From Linderina pennispora (Eukaryota; Kickxellomycota; Kickxellomycetes; Kickxellales; Kickxellaceae), in the NCBI RefSeq assembly GCF_002104995.1, contig NW_024468322.1:1-42771 (forward strand): a stretch of DNA of 42,771 bases, written 5' to 3'. Positions 27,760 to 37,165 of this stretch are shown in pieces (the first letter of the stretch is position 1; each line of letters begins with the position of its first letter). Below the pieces are notes generated by a model. It was not told the DNA's origin. It did not search any database and saw only the letters and a program-made list of their open reading frames with translations. A program made the position numbers and the translations under genes.

Positions 27760-28211
27760 AGCAAAAATAGAATACATGCCTCGCTACGCTTTCGATGACA
27801 AATACATGTAGTATGTATTGGCTGGCATACGCCACATGCACTGCGCTTTATCTTGCTGAATGGTAATATAATGAAGCCAGCTATCGATTTTTTGGTAGTG
27901 TAGAGCTAGAGTAGGCAGTGCTCGCAACAAATGGTTGGCAATTGTTTTTTTTTGGAACAGTGTCTCAAGGGTTGCTGGGCCATGGCGAAAAATGCAGCTT
28001 GCGCGAAAAAAAAACTGGCTGTCTTCAAGTCTGTGCAACCTCTCATTCACAAGCCGATCCTCGTCGACAGTTTGCGTGGTGATGGTGAAAAAGCGGCAAA
28101 GCGACATGCTTGTGACATCGATTTCCTCTCTTCATCACACCACAGCTTTATAATATTATTTTCATTACTTTTATTTTTTCAACTTGATACTAGCCAGATA
28201 ACTACCAAACC
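27760..28211. promoter_or_regulatory. Intergenic with promoter of RING copy 5
   Basis: 452 bp. TATAATA near 28150 lies about 60 nt before the ATG at 28212; otherwise A/T-rich with homopolymer runs and nothing else recognisable. Confidence 0.35.
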
Positions 28212-28880
28212 ATGTCCTCAATGTCAAATACCTTCAGCAGTGGGGCAGCAGACTTCAGTGCCACTCAAACGCTGCCGTCAGCGACCAGCTACCCGGTGGC
28301 CTCCGAAAGCATGGGTTCCGGATGGCTGTCGACAAGGCAGGGAATAATCATCGGCGTGTGTGGTGTTGTCCTAATAACAATATCGCTGGTTTACATGTCC
28401 AAATACACCACACGCAGCCGACGAACCACACAGGCAGCAAGTCACGGCATGCACACCCGCCATATCACAATAGAAATGGAGCCACGACGAATGCAGCACA
28501 AACTGCCGCTCCTGCCCGAGCACGCGCTCAAAATGCTGCACGCTGAAACTGTCAAGGACAAGCAGGTCTCAGACGAGACGGATCCGTGTGCCATTTGTCT
28601 AGCCGAGATTGCATACCAGGAAGTGATGATGGAGCTGCCATGCCGCCACCGGTTCCACTATGACTGCATACGGAAATGGCTGACGACCAAATCCGAGCAG
28701 TGCCCATTATGCAAGGGCTCGGTGCTGGCTGCGCTTGGAATCAAAGCCGACACCCCGCGGCACAGCACAGATCAGGCAGCGGAGACTGCAGCACCTGCGG
28801 AACAGCAGAGTGGTGTTGCCGAGGGGAGCACACAGCCCGAAGTAGCGGTACCGGAGAGGGCCGCAGTGAGAAACGTCTAG
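28212..28880 (+). CDS. Membrane RING-H2 protein, cluster copy 5
   Basis: 222 aa. Ser/Thr/Ala-rich ectodomain (1-42), membrane helix (about 43-62, QGIIIGVCGVVLITISLVYM), basic juxtamembrane region, linker LPLLPEHALKML (a relaxed form of the family motif, Ala-Leu in place of the usual Phe), RING-H2 C126-C129-C144-H146-H149-C152-C164-C167, then SVLAALGI and an Ala/Glu/Pro-rich tail of about 45 residues. AATAAA directly follows the stop at 28881-28886. Last member of the tandem cluster; the scramblase gene follows on the same strand. Confidence 0.82.
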   Translation: MSSMSNTFSSGAADFSATQTLPSATSYPVASESMGSGWLSTRQGIIIGVCGVVLITISLVYMSKYTTRSRRTTQAASHGMHTRHITIEMEPRRMQHKLPLLPEHALKMLHAETVKDKQVSDETDPCAICLAEIAYQEVMMELPCRHRFHYDCIRKWLTTKSEQCPLCKGSVLAALGIKADTPRHSTDQAAETAAPAEQQSGVAEGSTQPEVAVPERAAVRNV

Positions 28881-28886
28881 AATAAA
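28881..28886 (+). terminator. Polyadenylation signal AATAAA
   Basis: Begins at the base after the TAG of RING copy 5. Confidence 0.4.
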
Positions 28887-29015
28887 ACAGCGAGATTTGA
28901 AAAAAAAAATCGCATGACTAATCACATTTCGCGTCAAATATTTTCCAGCGTCTTGGCAGCGAACGATCTGCGCTTGGGCACTGAAGGGTATAATTGCCAA
29001 CGATCGATGCGATCG

Positions 29016-29022
29016 TATAAAT
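29016..29022 (+). promoter_or_regulatory. TATA box of the scramblase gene
   Basis: TATAAAT lies 79 nt before the ATG at 29095, giving a short predicted leader. Confidence 0.45.
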
Positions 29023-29094
29023 TCCAGACATGTAGTCGGCGTTGGGCCACACCAAAAAACAAAACCTGTCCTCCAATATATCCCATATACCGCC

Positions 29095-30094
29095 ATGTTT
29101 CCACACTCGATCCAGCGACTAGCTGCAGCCAGGCAGCCACTTGGCAGCCAGCAAATGACACAGCGCTTAGCACATGTGCAGCGGGGCAAGCAGCCACGTA
29201 CGGCCTACCTACGGCGGCGGCAAGCCGAGAACGAGAGGCATCAGCGGCAACAGCAGCAACAGCAGCAACCACCACAGTACAATCTGCCGATAGCACCACC
29301 CGGCAATGTTTTGACAGAAAGCAGCCCAGCTGCACATATCCTTTCGCAGTCGTCGTTGCGAGTAACGCGGCAGCTCGAGATGCTCAGCATCTTGCTCAGC
29401 TACGAGCAGGCGAACCGGTATGCGCTGATGGATTCGCAGAGCAACCCGGTGGGGTTTATGCTGGAGCACCGCACGTTTGCGCATGAGCTGATGCGGCAGG
29501 CATTCCGTCTGCACCGGCCGTTCAAGGTGGATATTGTGGATCTGAACGGGCAGCTTGTGATGCGCGCCGAGCGGAAATTCAGCCTGGTCAATTCGCGAGT
29601 GACGATTAGCGACCATTCAGGCAAGGTCATCGGCGAGTCGCAGCAGGAGTGGCACTTGTGGCGACGCCGATATGATTTGTTTACAGAGACAGGGGCAGGG
29701 AGTGAACGGCAGCAGTTTGCACGCGTGGATGCGCCGTTCTTGTCGTGGGATTTTCCAATGGTGGACCAGAGCGGGGAGGTGATGGCGGGGGTGTTCAGGG
29801 ACTTTGCAGGCATCGGCATGGAGCTGTTCTCGGACTACGGGCTGTACGCGATCTGCTTTGACAAGCTGGCTCTGGCGCAGCGGTATCAGGGCGAGGCAGT
29901 CAGCCCGCAGATGGCCGATAGGGATCTGAATCTCGATGAGCGCGCGGCAGTGCTGGCGGCGGCAATTTCGATCGACTTTGACTACTTCTCCCGCCATTTC
30001 ACGCATGGGCGGCGGGGGGTTTGGGTTCTTCCCGTTCTTTGGAGGCGGCAGCAATGAGCTGACAGACAGCCAAGACATAGATATAGACACGTAG
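29095..30094 (+). CDS. Phospholipid scramblase family protein (Aim25-like), apparent frameshift at the end
   Basis: Family known for moving phospholipids between leaflets; yeast Aim25 is mitochondrial. The N-terminal 50 residues are Arg/Gln-rich without acidic residues early on, fitting a mitochondrial presequence, then a poly-Gln run. The conserved core starts at QLEMLSILLSYEQANRYALM and continues through PFKVDIVDLNGQLVMRAERK to AAAISIDFDYFSRHF, the characteristic C-terminal segment. Uncorrected, the frame ends at 30057 with WVLPVLWRRQQ. Removing one G from the G6 run at 30014-30019 gives the family-like Gly/Phe-rich end FGFFPFFGGGSNE and a stop at 30092-30094 (about 332 aa). I take the run as a sequence error. 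The stop is only 46 bp from the convergent gene. Confidence 0.85.
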
Positions 30095-30140
30095 CCAACA
30101 TAATACATGGCGGGGGGTTTCGTTATTTTTCGAAATACAT

Positions 30141-33100
30141 TTATTGCAACCCAGCCGAAAGCTGCCGAATGGATAGTTTCTCGTTTGCAAGTGCCTCGCG
30201 GATCTTCGCCAGGCGGTCGGCCAAAGCAGCCGTCTTGTCACTGCGTCCATCGGTATCCTTGGAGTCGATCTGGCCGAGCTGCCTCTCCAGCTTGCCCTGG
30301 ACGGACTTGCCAACCATCAGTCTTTTGGATACCTCCTTAAGATCCCTGCGCACCGGCTCCAAGGCGCGATCAACAGGCTCGATCTTTTGGTTGATCTTGG
30401 CCAAGCCCGAAATCCACCGTGCGCGCTCCTGCTTGAGCTCCTGCAGCGAGTCCTCGTGCATATCCTGGGCGCGTCTGACCAGGTGCTCAACATGGCGCAG
30501 CTGGCTGAGCGCCTGGGCAAGCTGGACACGCACGGCCTCGACAGACCCCGATGATGAGGAGGAAGTGCGGCGCGAGTGCTTCGGGGAAACCTCCGGCGTC
30601 GACTCGTCGTCGAGCACAGACAGCACGGCAAAGACGCCGGCCGGCTGCTGCGCGACAACCGTGGAATCCGTGTCATCAGCCACGCCGGTAGCGTCGTCAG
30701 GCTCGGCCTCTTGCAGCGCCTGGTTGAGCTCCTCGACCTCGCGGTTAAGCTGCGCAATAGTTTCCTCGAGCTGACCGTGCCGCTTGCGGAACCGCTGCTC
30801 GGCTTGCGTCTGGCGGACGATCGCGCGCCGCACCGACTCGAGCTCGCTCTCCCAGTGCGCAATCTGCTTGGGCAGCTCGCGCTTCAGCTTCCGCAGCCGC
30901 TGGACAGCAGCTGCCCGGGCCCGCTCGACCTCCTCGAGCCGGCTGACGTACAGAGCCTGCAGGGTCTGCTCGGCACGCTGCTCCTTGGCCAGGACGGATT
31001 CTTCCGAGGGCAAAACCACACGCAGTTCCTCGCTGCGCATGCCACAAACGGTCACGCAGATAGTGTACGTTGCGTTGACGGCCAGCCCGCGCACCAGAAT
31101 CGCGTGGTTCAAGGACGCCCCCAGCTCTACATCGGCCCAGCGCACGCCATCGACACGGACCACGACGTCAGACCGTGCCAGCTGCACCCGCGTGTAGTCA
31201 AACTGCGGATCCGCCACATCACTCGCCGATGACGCGGGGAGTTTGGCTAGCGGCAAGCTCGCAGAGTGTATGGCGCGCGATCGGGCCGCCACCGCACTGA
31301 CCAGCGACGCAGGCACGCAGACAGAGGCCGTGGGAGCAGTCCGCGGATGGGCCAGCAGCAGGTGCGCCAATACCGGCGTCACCGCAATGCTCACGCGCAG
31401 CACACCTTCCTGCGGGCGGATATCCTCCAGGCACAGGCGGAATGTGCCAGCAGTGGGCGCGCGCACAGAGCCCAGCGGCGTCGGCTTGACCAGAATCCGC
31501 GCGGGCCGATAGCTGACCTGCCCGCTGTCGGCGTTTCCGTGGCCACCGGCGGGAGCGCCAATGAACGGCCTGCTGCCAGGCGTGTGGCCGTTGGCTGTGG
31601 GCTGGGCCAGCTGCGCATACGAGGTCGCCGACGATGCTAGCAGTGCGTTGGCAGCAGCCACAGCGCGCGGGTTCGCAGGCACAGTGAACCGGCCAAAGAT
31701 CAGCGGCAGGACCGACGACGCCGGGTCCTCGTCGGCAAACACCACCGATGCCGGATCTACAGGTCGCACCAGCCCCAGGCTCTTCAGTTCCCTGACATAC
31801 TGCACCAGCGGCAGCAGAGTGCCGATAGGGGAGGAAAACTCGTGCTGCTTGTCCTGCCGCGCCGTGCGAGATACAAACGCCGAGGGGCCGACGCCATGTA
31901 CTGACCGGCAGGGGCAGTGGGCGACGCTCGAGACGACCCATGCATCCAATGCCTTGGCGCGCTTGCTGCCCCCGGAGGCAGCCAGCAGGGGAGCTGTCGG
32001 CGCATTGAGCGCGGGGTTCAGAAGCCCGAGACTCAAAAGCGAGTCGCGCAGCGGTGGCAGGCCATTGGCCGGCTCCACCGCCAGCGGGTCGCTGGTCGGG
32101 ATAACGACCGGCGCTGGCTTTCCACCCTTGCCGGGTCCTGCCGATCCGCCAGCTGTGGGTCCACGCAGTCCTTTGCGCCGCACCATCAACGAGCCGTGGT
32201 CCGAGCCGCTGACGCTCCCCTCGCGCTGATGCCCGCTGCTGCCAGCCTCGCCTTGGGCCGAATGGAGGTGGCTATGGTTGCCGGGGTTGCCGGTGGGCCA
32301 GATCTCCATCGACAGGAGACACCGCTCGCAGTACCCGCTCAAACACAAAAAGCACACGCGTCGTGCATATGCTGCCCTGCTGCCCGGATCTGCCTTGCCG
32401 TCATCGCTGCTCTCAGCATCACTGGCCGCAGTCAATTCGCTGGTGACAGTGATCTTCCGCGTGTTGCGTCCAGCTGTCCTGGCCACCATATACGGCCCGC
32501 GCCTGCGCTCTCGCACCACAGTCGCATACCACGCCCGGGCATTGTGCACCACATACCCGGCCTCTCGCAAAGCCAGCAAGGCAAACACGCTAATTGTGTG
32601 AATCGGCAACAAGCAGCTGGCGCCCGAGCATGCCGGAAACAGCGACGTCCCACTGCCCACAAGCAGGCAACCGCAGAACCGGAACACGCCGACCGCCACC
32701 TCCCATATACAAGTAAGCACCGCTAATGTCGCCTGCTGCTCGGCGTTCCAGAACGCCTTTGTCCATATGCTGCATTTGCTGATGGCGCCCACGCTGTCCA
32801 CCATGTAGGAGCTGCTGTCGCGAATCGGCTTGGTGCAGGCGCCTGCGCAGCCGCCCAGCGAGCTGTGGCCGTTGCGCAGAGCCATGTCAAGCATCAGGAG
32901 GATCGCCACTAACTGCACTGCCTGCCACGACAGCCCGCGTGCCTGCCACACTAGCACCACATACACGGAGAGCGTTGCCAGCACCGGCAGCAGCCGTGAG
33001 CCTTTGCGTGCCTGCGAAATCTCTCCAGTGTCGTCGTCGTCGTCGTCGTCATTGCCAGAGAGCATGGTCATTTTCCATTCATGCAGTCGCTGCATCCGCT

Positions 33101-34547
33101 CGCTACGCCGCATTACCATCGCCCGCTTGCGTTCCAAGGCCTCCTCCACTGCATTGGCAAACGGTGACCGGATGTTACGCGGCAATCCACTATCAGCACT
33201 TTCTTGGGCTGTATCCACTGACTCTGCATCGAGTTTGCCAGGGCCTGCGTCAGTGGCACCGGTGGTTGAGCATAGTCCAAACCTATCCCATGAGCCGGAG
33301 CAAATAAGCGTGTCGGCCTGGTGGTCTATAGAGAGCGTTGGGACCATCAATGGCGGTGGTGTTGTAATCCCAGTAGCCACTCGACACACGTCATCCCGAC
33401 ACTCATACGAGGGCGCTGTATACGCTGCCAGATGCTGCTCAGCAAAATACTGGCTGCTGCCAACCGATCCGGGGCCTAGCAAGCGCCACAGCACCATATC
33501 CGACATGACAAAGAACCCCGCGTACACCAGAACCGCACGGTAGCCAGCTGCCGAGCACCGCTTCAGGACCTTGAGCGAGAACAGCCCAAAGAACAGCCAT
33601 TGCACGGCATACGGTCGCGTCATCGGCACCAATGTGCCAGATACGTACATTTGCATGCGCCACACAAAATCATCGATCCACAGCTCGCTGCTCAGTATTC
33701 GCCGTCGCAGGAGCATGCGCAGACTGCTGTCATCATCCACCAGCTCCGGAAGCATCACGGAAGCCCGCAATACAAACGACTCGGAGAACGGCGACCACGG
33801 CCGCGCCGTCACCCACGACACCAGCTTGGGCACCGCAGCGCTGGTCAAGAACCAGTCGGTAAACACCATCGCCAGCCACGCCAGCACCAGCGCCATCAGC
33901 GGGTGGCTCCGTGCAAACCCAATCACTGCAAGGTGCATGCCGCCCTGCTGGCCCGCGGTCTCGCTCAGCCGGCGGTTACTGCTGGCTGCTGTAGTAGCAC
34001 TGCCGCCGACAAACGACGGCGCAAACCCGTGAACTGAAGCAGCCCGGATCTCGTCCATTCCATGAAACTGCTCCTCGTCGTCCAGCATCAGGTCGCCCAC
34101 GTTCGCCCTCCTGTGCTCTGCCAGCATTCCGGAATCCTCGCTCTTCTCGCCGTCCGCCCTTGACGAGTAGCCGCCAAACACCTCGGTTACTTCAGACACG
34201 AGCTTCTGCAGCTGCGTCCAGGCGCTCTTCCTTGCCTGACTCGACACTGTCCGGGCTGGTTGCCTGCCTGGCTCCTCGCTTGTTGTCGCGGGCGTGGCCA
34301 CGAGATCAGGCGACTGCGACATCATTTGTAGGCGTGGCCACGGAATCTGCCACCCGGCATCCTGTGCTGCTGCATCTGCCATCCGCTCGGCGTCGGTGTC
34401 TGTCGTGCGCTGAAAGAACCCGCCCAGTGTTGTCAACAGCGACGGTTGTTGCCCCAACGCCTCTTCGCCCTCGGTCCGCGCTGCTGCTGCTTCTGTTGTT
34501 GTTGTTGTTTCCTCCTTCTGCCTCGGTCCGTCACCCGAATCCTCCAT
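30141..34547 (-). CDS. AcrB-like multi-pass membrane protein with fibronectin-like and coiled-coil regions
   Basis: 1,468 aa, uninterrupted. A disordered Glu/Thr/Ser-rich N-terminus is followed by several membrane segments (about 215-235, 315-355, and further ones around 500-700, broken by charged loops including a poly-Asp run). A long Ser/Gly/Pro-rich stretch follows. Near 1100-1180 is a fibronectin-III-like domain (VVVRVDGVRWADVELG ... HAILVRGLAVNATYTICV), then a long coiled coil to the C-terminus. This order, membrane helices, WxS/FN3-like domain, coiled coil, is that of Aspergillus AcrB (ubiquitination network signalling protein, linked to CreB/CreA-pathway trafficking). Membrane location and exact role are inferred from that family. 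Confidence 0.5.
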   Translation of the reverse strand: MEDSGDGPRQKEETTTTTEAAAARTEGEEALGQQPSLLTTLGGFFQRTTDTDAERMADAAAQDAGWQIPWPRLQMMSQSPDLVATPATTSEEPGRQPARTVSSQARKSAWTQLQKLVSEVTEVFGGYSSRADGEKSEDSGMLAEHRRANVGDLMLDDEEQFHGMDEIRAASVHGFAPSFVGGSATTAASSNRRLSETAGQQGGMHLAVIGFARSHPLMALVLAWLAMVFTDWFLTSAAVPKLVSWVTARPWSPFSESFVLRASVMLPELVDDDSSLRMLLRRRILSSELWIDDFVWRMQMYVSGTLVPMTRPYAVQWLFFGLFSLKVLKRCSAAGYRAVLVYAGFFVMSDMVLWRLLGPGSVGSSQYFAEQHLAAYTAPSYECRDDVCRVATGITTPPPLMVPTLSIDHQADTLICSGSWDRFGLCSTTGATDAGPGKLDAESVDTAQESADSGLPRNIRSPFANAVEEALERKRAMVMRRSERMQRLHEWKMTMLSGNDDDDDDDTGEISQARKGSRLLPVLATLSVYVVLVWQARGLSWQAVQLVAILLMLDMALRNGHSSLGGCAGACTKPIRDSSSYMVDSVGAISKCSIWTKAFWNAEQQATLAVLTCIWEVAVGVFRFCGCLLVGSGTSLFPACSGASCLLPIHTISVFALLALREAGYVVHNARAWYATVVRERRRGPYMVARTAGRNTRKITVTSELTAASDAESSDDGKADPGSRAAYARRVCFLCLSGYCERCLLSMEIWPTGNPGNHSHLHSAQGEAGSSGHQREGSVSGSDHGSLMVRRKGLRGPTAGGSAGPGKGGKPAPVVIPTSDPLAVEPANGLPPLRDSLLSLGLLNPALNAPTAPLLAASGGSKRAKALDAWVVSSVAHCPCRSVHGVGPSAFVSRTARQDKQHEFSSPIGTLLPLVQYVRELKSLGLVRPVDPASVVFADEDPASSVLPLIFGRFTVPANPRAVAAANALLASSATSYAQLAQPTANGHTPGSRPFIGAPAGGHGNADSGQVSYRPARILVKPTPLGSVRAPTAGTFRLCLEDIRPQEGVLRVSIAVTPVLAHLLLAHPRTAPTASVCVPASLVSAVAARSRAIHSASLPLAKLPASSASDVADPQFDYTRVQLARSDVVVRVDGVRWADVELGASLNHAILVRGLAVNATYTICVTVCGMRSEELRVVLPSEESVLAKEQRAEQTLQALYVSRLEEVERARAAAVQRLRKLKRELPKQIAHWESELESVRRAIVRQTQAEQRFRKRHGQLEETIAQLNREVEELNQALQEAEPDDATGVADDTDSTVVAQQPAGVFAVLSVLDDESTPEVSPKHSRRTSSSSSGSVEAVRVQLAQALSQLRHVEHLVRRAQDMHEDSLQELKQERARWISGLAKINQKIEPVDRALEPVRRDLKEVSKRLMVGKSVQGKLERQLGQIDSKDTDGRSDKTAALADRLAKIREALANEKLSIRQLSAGLQ

Positions 34548-35240
34548 TAGAAGAAAAAAAAGGACTACAGTATTCTCCTGCTATCAGTCGATAACAGGGA
34601 ATACTCTAAAGCGTATAACGAACTGCTTTTTTTCCTACACAGCACGTACCAGCCCTCTCTCCCTGTTGAGTAATAAGACGCTCACTGAACTCTCCCCCGT
34701 TGGAACCGAACAAAAAGGAGCCTCTGTAGGGGACAGCAAAGGGTGCGTATGTGTATATGCCGCCTATCTGGCTTCGGATAGGCTGTTGTCGGGGGAGCTC
34801 TGAGTCTACCGAATGAAAGCTTTAAGCCAGAATGGCCTTTCCAAAAAAGAGAAAAGTAGGAATTTGAATAGTTTGGAAAAAGAAAGAGAAAGCGTAGAAG
34901 AAAAATAATTCACCAGGAAACAGCGAACAGGCAAATCCATGTCACTGTAGAATCAAAGCCTTTTTTCGCGGCTGTAGCTCGCAGCGCTTTTACGAATCCC
35001 AGCCTGGTTCCGTCCTGTGCAACCCGCTGTGAGAAACGAGCTTTGTAGCCTCGCCTCTTCCTTGTTCTTGCAGCACGGCCGCTTCTTTGCCACTGATGCT
35101 GCGTGGCAAGCGCACGGATGTTTAAAAAAAGCTCACCACCAGCCGGCGCTTTCCTCATGTGAGCACGCTGCCGCGTCATGGACCGAAAAGAAAAATTTAG
35201 TTCCAAAACAGGCAAACGAAGAGTCTGTTCTTCTTTCTTG
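34548..35240. other. Intergenic, ~0.7 kb
   Basis: Between the YKT6 3' end and the start of the AcrB-like gene (both minus strand). It contains a small hairpin CCTATC...GATAGG at about 34766-34785 and A/G-rich stretches. No gene seen. Confidence 0.4.
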
Positions 35241-35932
35241 TTACATGACGATACAGCACGCATTAGTCTTCTTGGCCGTCTTGTAGAACATCTTCGACTG
35301 GTCCGACAGCTGGTTCGACCGGTCAACCAGGGACTCGAGCTTCTCGCCGCGCTCCAGAATCCCCTCGATTGTCTTGTGCAGCACCACCTTCGTCTCGTCC
35401 AGCTCCTGCTGCACCCGCATGATATTGTCCGCCTGCTTCGGGTCCTGGTACTTGCGGACGTAATCGTCCAGCGCCGGGAACGCAATCTTGTCGGCGCTCG
35501 CGATCCGCTCCGCATTGAATTCCTTCGTGAACTCGTCCAGGATCTTGGCCACCAGCGACAGTGCCACGCGCGCCGGGTACTCCTTGTCCGTCACCGCCAC
35601 GCTCGACAGCCCGCCTGGTTGCCGGTACACGTATGCCACGTAGTTGTCCTGGTCCACGCCCTGCCGCTGCCCGTCCTGCGTGCGCTCTGCCACCGTTGTT
35701 GCGAAGAAGTTCATGAACTCCTGGATGCTAAGCTTGCAGATGTCCGGGGTTGTTAGTTGCTAGGAATGTGCTTTCTGCATCTCGCGGCTCTCCGCCTCTT
35801 CGAATTTCGCCTCCCAATTGTTTCTTACCTTCCGCGCTGGAAGAAGCTGAACGATGACAGGTCGCTGGCAGTGGCGAGTGGCACGCTGGGCGTCGGTGTG
35901 GTGCGAACAACGGACAAATGGAAGACCTTCAT
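35241..35932 (-). CDS. YKT6: R-SNARE Ykt6 (one intron)
   Basis: Lipid-anchored R-SNARE acting in ER-Golgi, vacuole and autophagosome fusion. Exon 1 is 35932-35829 (ATG at 35932), intron 35828-35728, exon 2 35727-35241; the join gives 196 aa with FFQRG-SIQEFMNFF, matching the longin domain of yeast Ykt6. Longin domain about 1-125 (TVAERTQDGQRQGV, TDKEYPARVA), then the SNARE motif starting QELDETKVVLHKTIEG with the zero-layer Arg in ILERGEKL. The C-terminus is CCIVM: palmitoylation Cys plus CaaX farnesylation Cys, the hallmark of Ykt6 in place of a membrane helix. An in-frame internal ATG (35714) would lose the first strands of the longin fold, so the spliced start is preferred. Confidence 0.92.
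35728..35828 (-). other. Spliceosomal intron in YKT6
   Basis: 101 nt, donor GTAAGA, acceptor CTTAG. Chosen over an acceptor 5 nt earlier because only this one keeps the longin frame (Ser codon AG|C). Confidence 0.82.
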
Positions 35933-36152
35933 TGGGAGTAAGAAAATAGGCTGGAATATGTAAAAATGCGAGGAGTTGAAGAAAAGGAGGAGTTTAGAAA
36001 AATGGCTGGAGCTTGGCGATCACACCTGAAAAAAGAAAAACGTCCCGTGAAGCTGGACAAGGCCCAAGCGTCATTTCTCTCAGCCGTCATCGGCAGACCA
36101 GAAGGGGGCTTTTATTTATCACAGCAGCCTGCCAATTCGCTCAGGCGCATTT

Positions 36153-37031
36153 TCAAAGACAGAACATTATGTTGCTGATAGTCGTGGTAGGGATCCCGCC
36201 CAGACACGGCAGGCTCCGAAGCTCGTGCATAGTCTGGCCGGTTGCCCACTCCACAGCTGTACCCAGGCCGAGCAGCCCGGCAATGGCCATCGCCCACCTC
36301 AGCGCCTTGCGGTCATCGATCTGGTCCAGAATCTGCGAGCCCCGCACCCTCATCATGCCATTCCGGGCCAAGCAGTGGTGGTCCATGGACCAGGACTCGG
36401 AGAAGCTAATGGCCCTCGAGCAGGACGACGCGAACCGGCAGTTTGTGCATGCTAAGGCGCGCGCACTGGCGAATCTCCTGTCGGCAGTCCCCTGCTTACC
36501 TAATCCAGCAGGCATGCTCGGCCGGTGCTTGCCCAAAACACCTACAGCCTGTGTTCCCAAAAACCGATGTAGGTCGGCCGGACTGATCTCGAGCTCAATC
36601 GTTTTTCCGCCGGCCCTGGGCTCGTCCCGCACTGACAGGATCCGGGACACGTGCAGCTTCTGGGAGTCCTCTGTGGGCTGTGTAATGGGCTGTGTAATGG
36701 GCTGTGTGCTCTGCGACAATGTCTCGACCATGCCGGTGGCGACCTCGACAGCGCTTTGCAGGTCGCGTAGTAGCTCCTCGGTTTCCTCGGCCGGGGTTTT
36801 GGGGGGCTTGTATTCTTTGCTTCCGGCGTCTTTCAGGATGTACTGGATTTCGTCCATGACCTGCGGGGTCATCGGGTCTGCCAGTAGCTCGGGATACCCA
36901 GTGTGGAAGCTCTCTGTGGCGGATGTAGCGGTGGTGCTTCGCATCATAGGCGCAAGCACGCTGGCGAACCGCAGCCCGTGGGTGGTGATCCGGGGAGCTA
37001 TGTTGCGCAGGGTCTGGTTCAAAAGGCTCAT
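36153..37031 (-). CDS. Unknown protein with mitochondrial-type N-terminus and one membrane helix
   Basis: 292 aa as one open frame from ATG 37031. The N-terminus (MSLLNQTLRNIAPRITTHGL, Arg/Thr/Ser-rich, no acids) looks like a mitochondrial presequence. A conserved-looking acidic helical part follows (DEIQYILKDAGSKEY, EETEELLRDLQSAVEVATGM), then a QPIT triplet repeat encoded by a short tandem DNA repeat, and KTIELEISPADLHRFLG. A hydrophobic helix (ALRWAMAIAGLLGLGTAVEW) lies near the C-terminus. A GTAAGC donor at 36499 with a TTAG acceptor 48 nt on (36452) could remove a small in-frame intron; another acceptor at 36406 would truncate the protein. I do not recognise the family. The opposite strand is also open, but its product lacks these features. 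Confidence 0.5.
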   Translation of the reverse strand: MSLLNQTLRNIAPRITTHGLRFASVLAPMMRSTTATSATESFHTGYPELLADPMTPQVMDEIQYILKDAGSKEYKPPKTPAEETEELLRDLQSAVEVATGMVETLSQSTQPITQPITQPTEDSQKLHVSRILSVRDEPRAGGKTIELEISPADLHRFLGTQAVGVLGKHRPSMPAGLGKQGTADRRFASARALACTNCRFASSCSRAISFSESWSMDHHCLARNGMMRVRGSQILDQIDDRKALRWAMAIAGLLGLGTAVEWATGQTMHELRSLPCLGGIPTTTISNIMFCL

Positions 37032-37156
37032 ATTATGTGCAGGCTGGAGGATAGTGAACAAATGAACAGGGTAAAAACAGAAAATGTATGGCCGGGAGAT
37101 GAAGGGGGAATGCTATCATTCTGGTAGATGGCAGGCTGCGGGGAGGAGCAAGCCGC

Positions 37157-37165
37157 ATTTATATC
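37157..37165 (-). promoter_or_regulatory. TATA box of the mitochondrial-type gene
   Basis: Minus-strand GATATAAAT, about 126 nt upstream of the ATG at 37031. The rest of 37166-37791 shows no gene: short frames only, then an A/T- and C/T-rich leader for the next plus-strand gene. Confidence 0.45.

Noticed and set aside
36013-37065. 350-codon plus-strand frame opposite the mitochondrial-type gene
   Set aside because: The minus strand has a plausible presequence, membrane helix, acidic helices and TATA box; the plus product is Ser/Cys-rich without domains.
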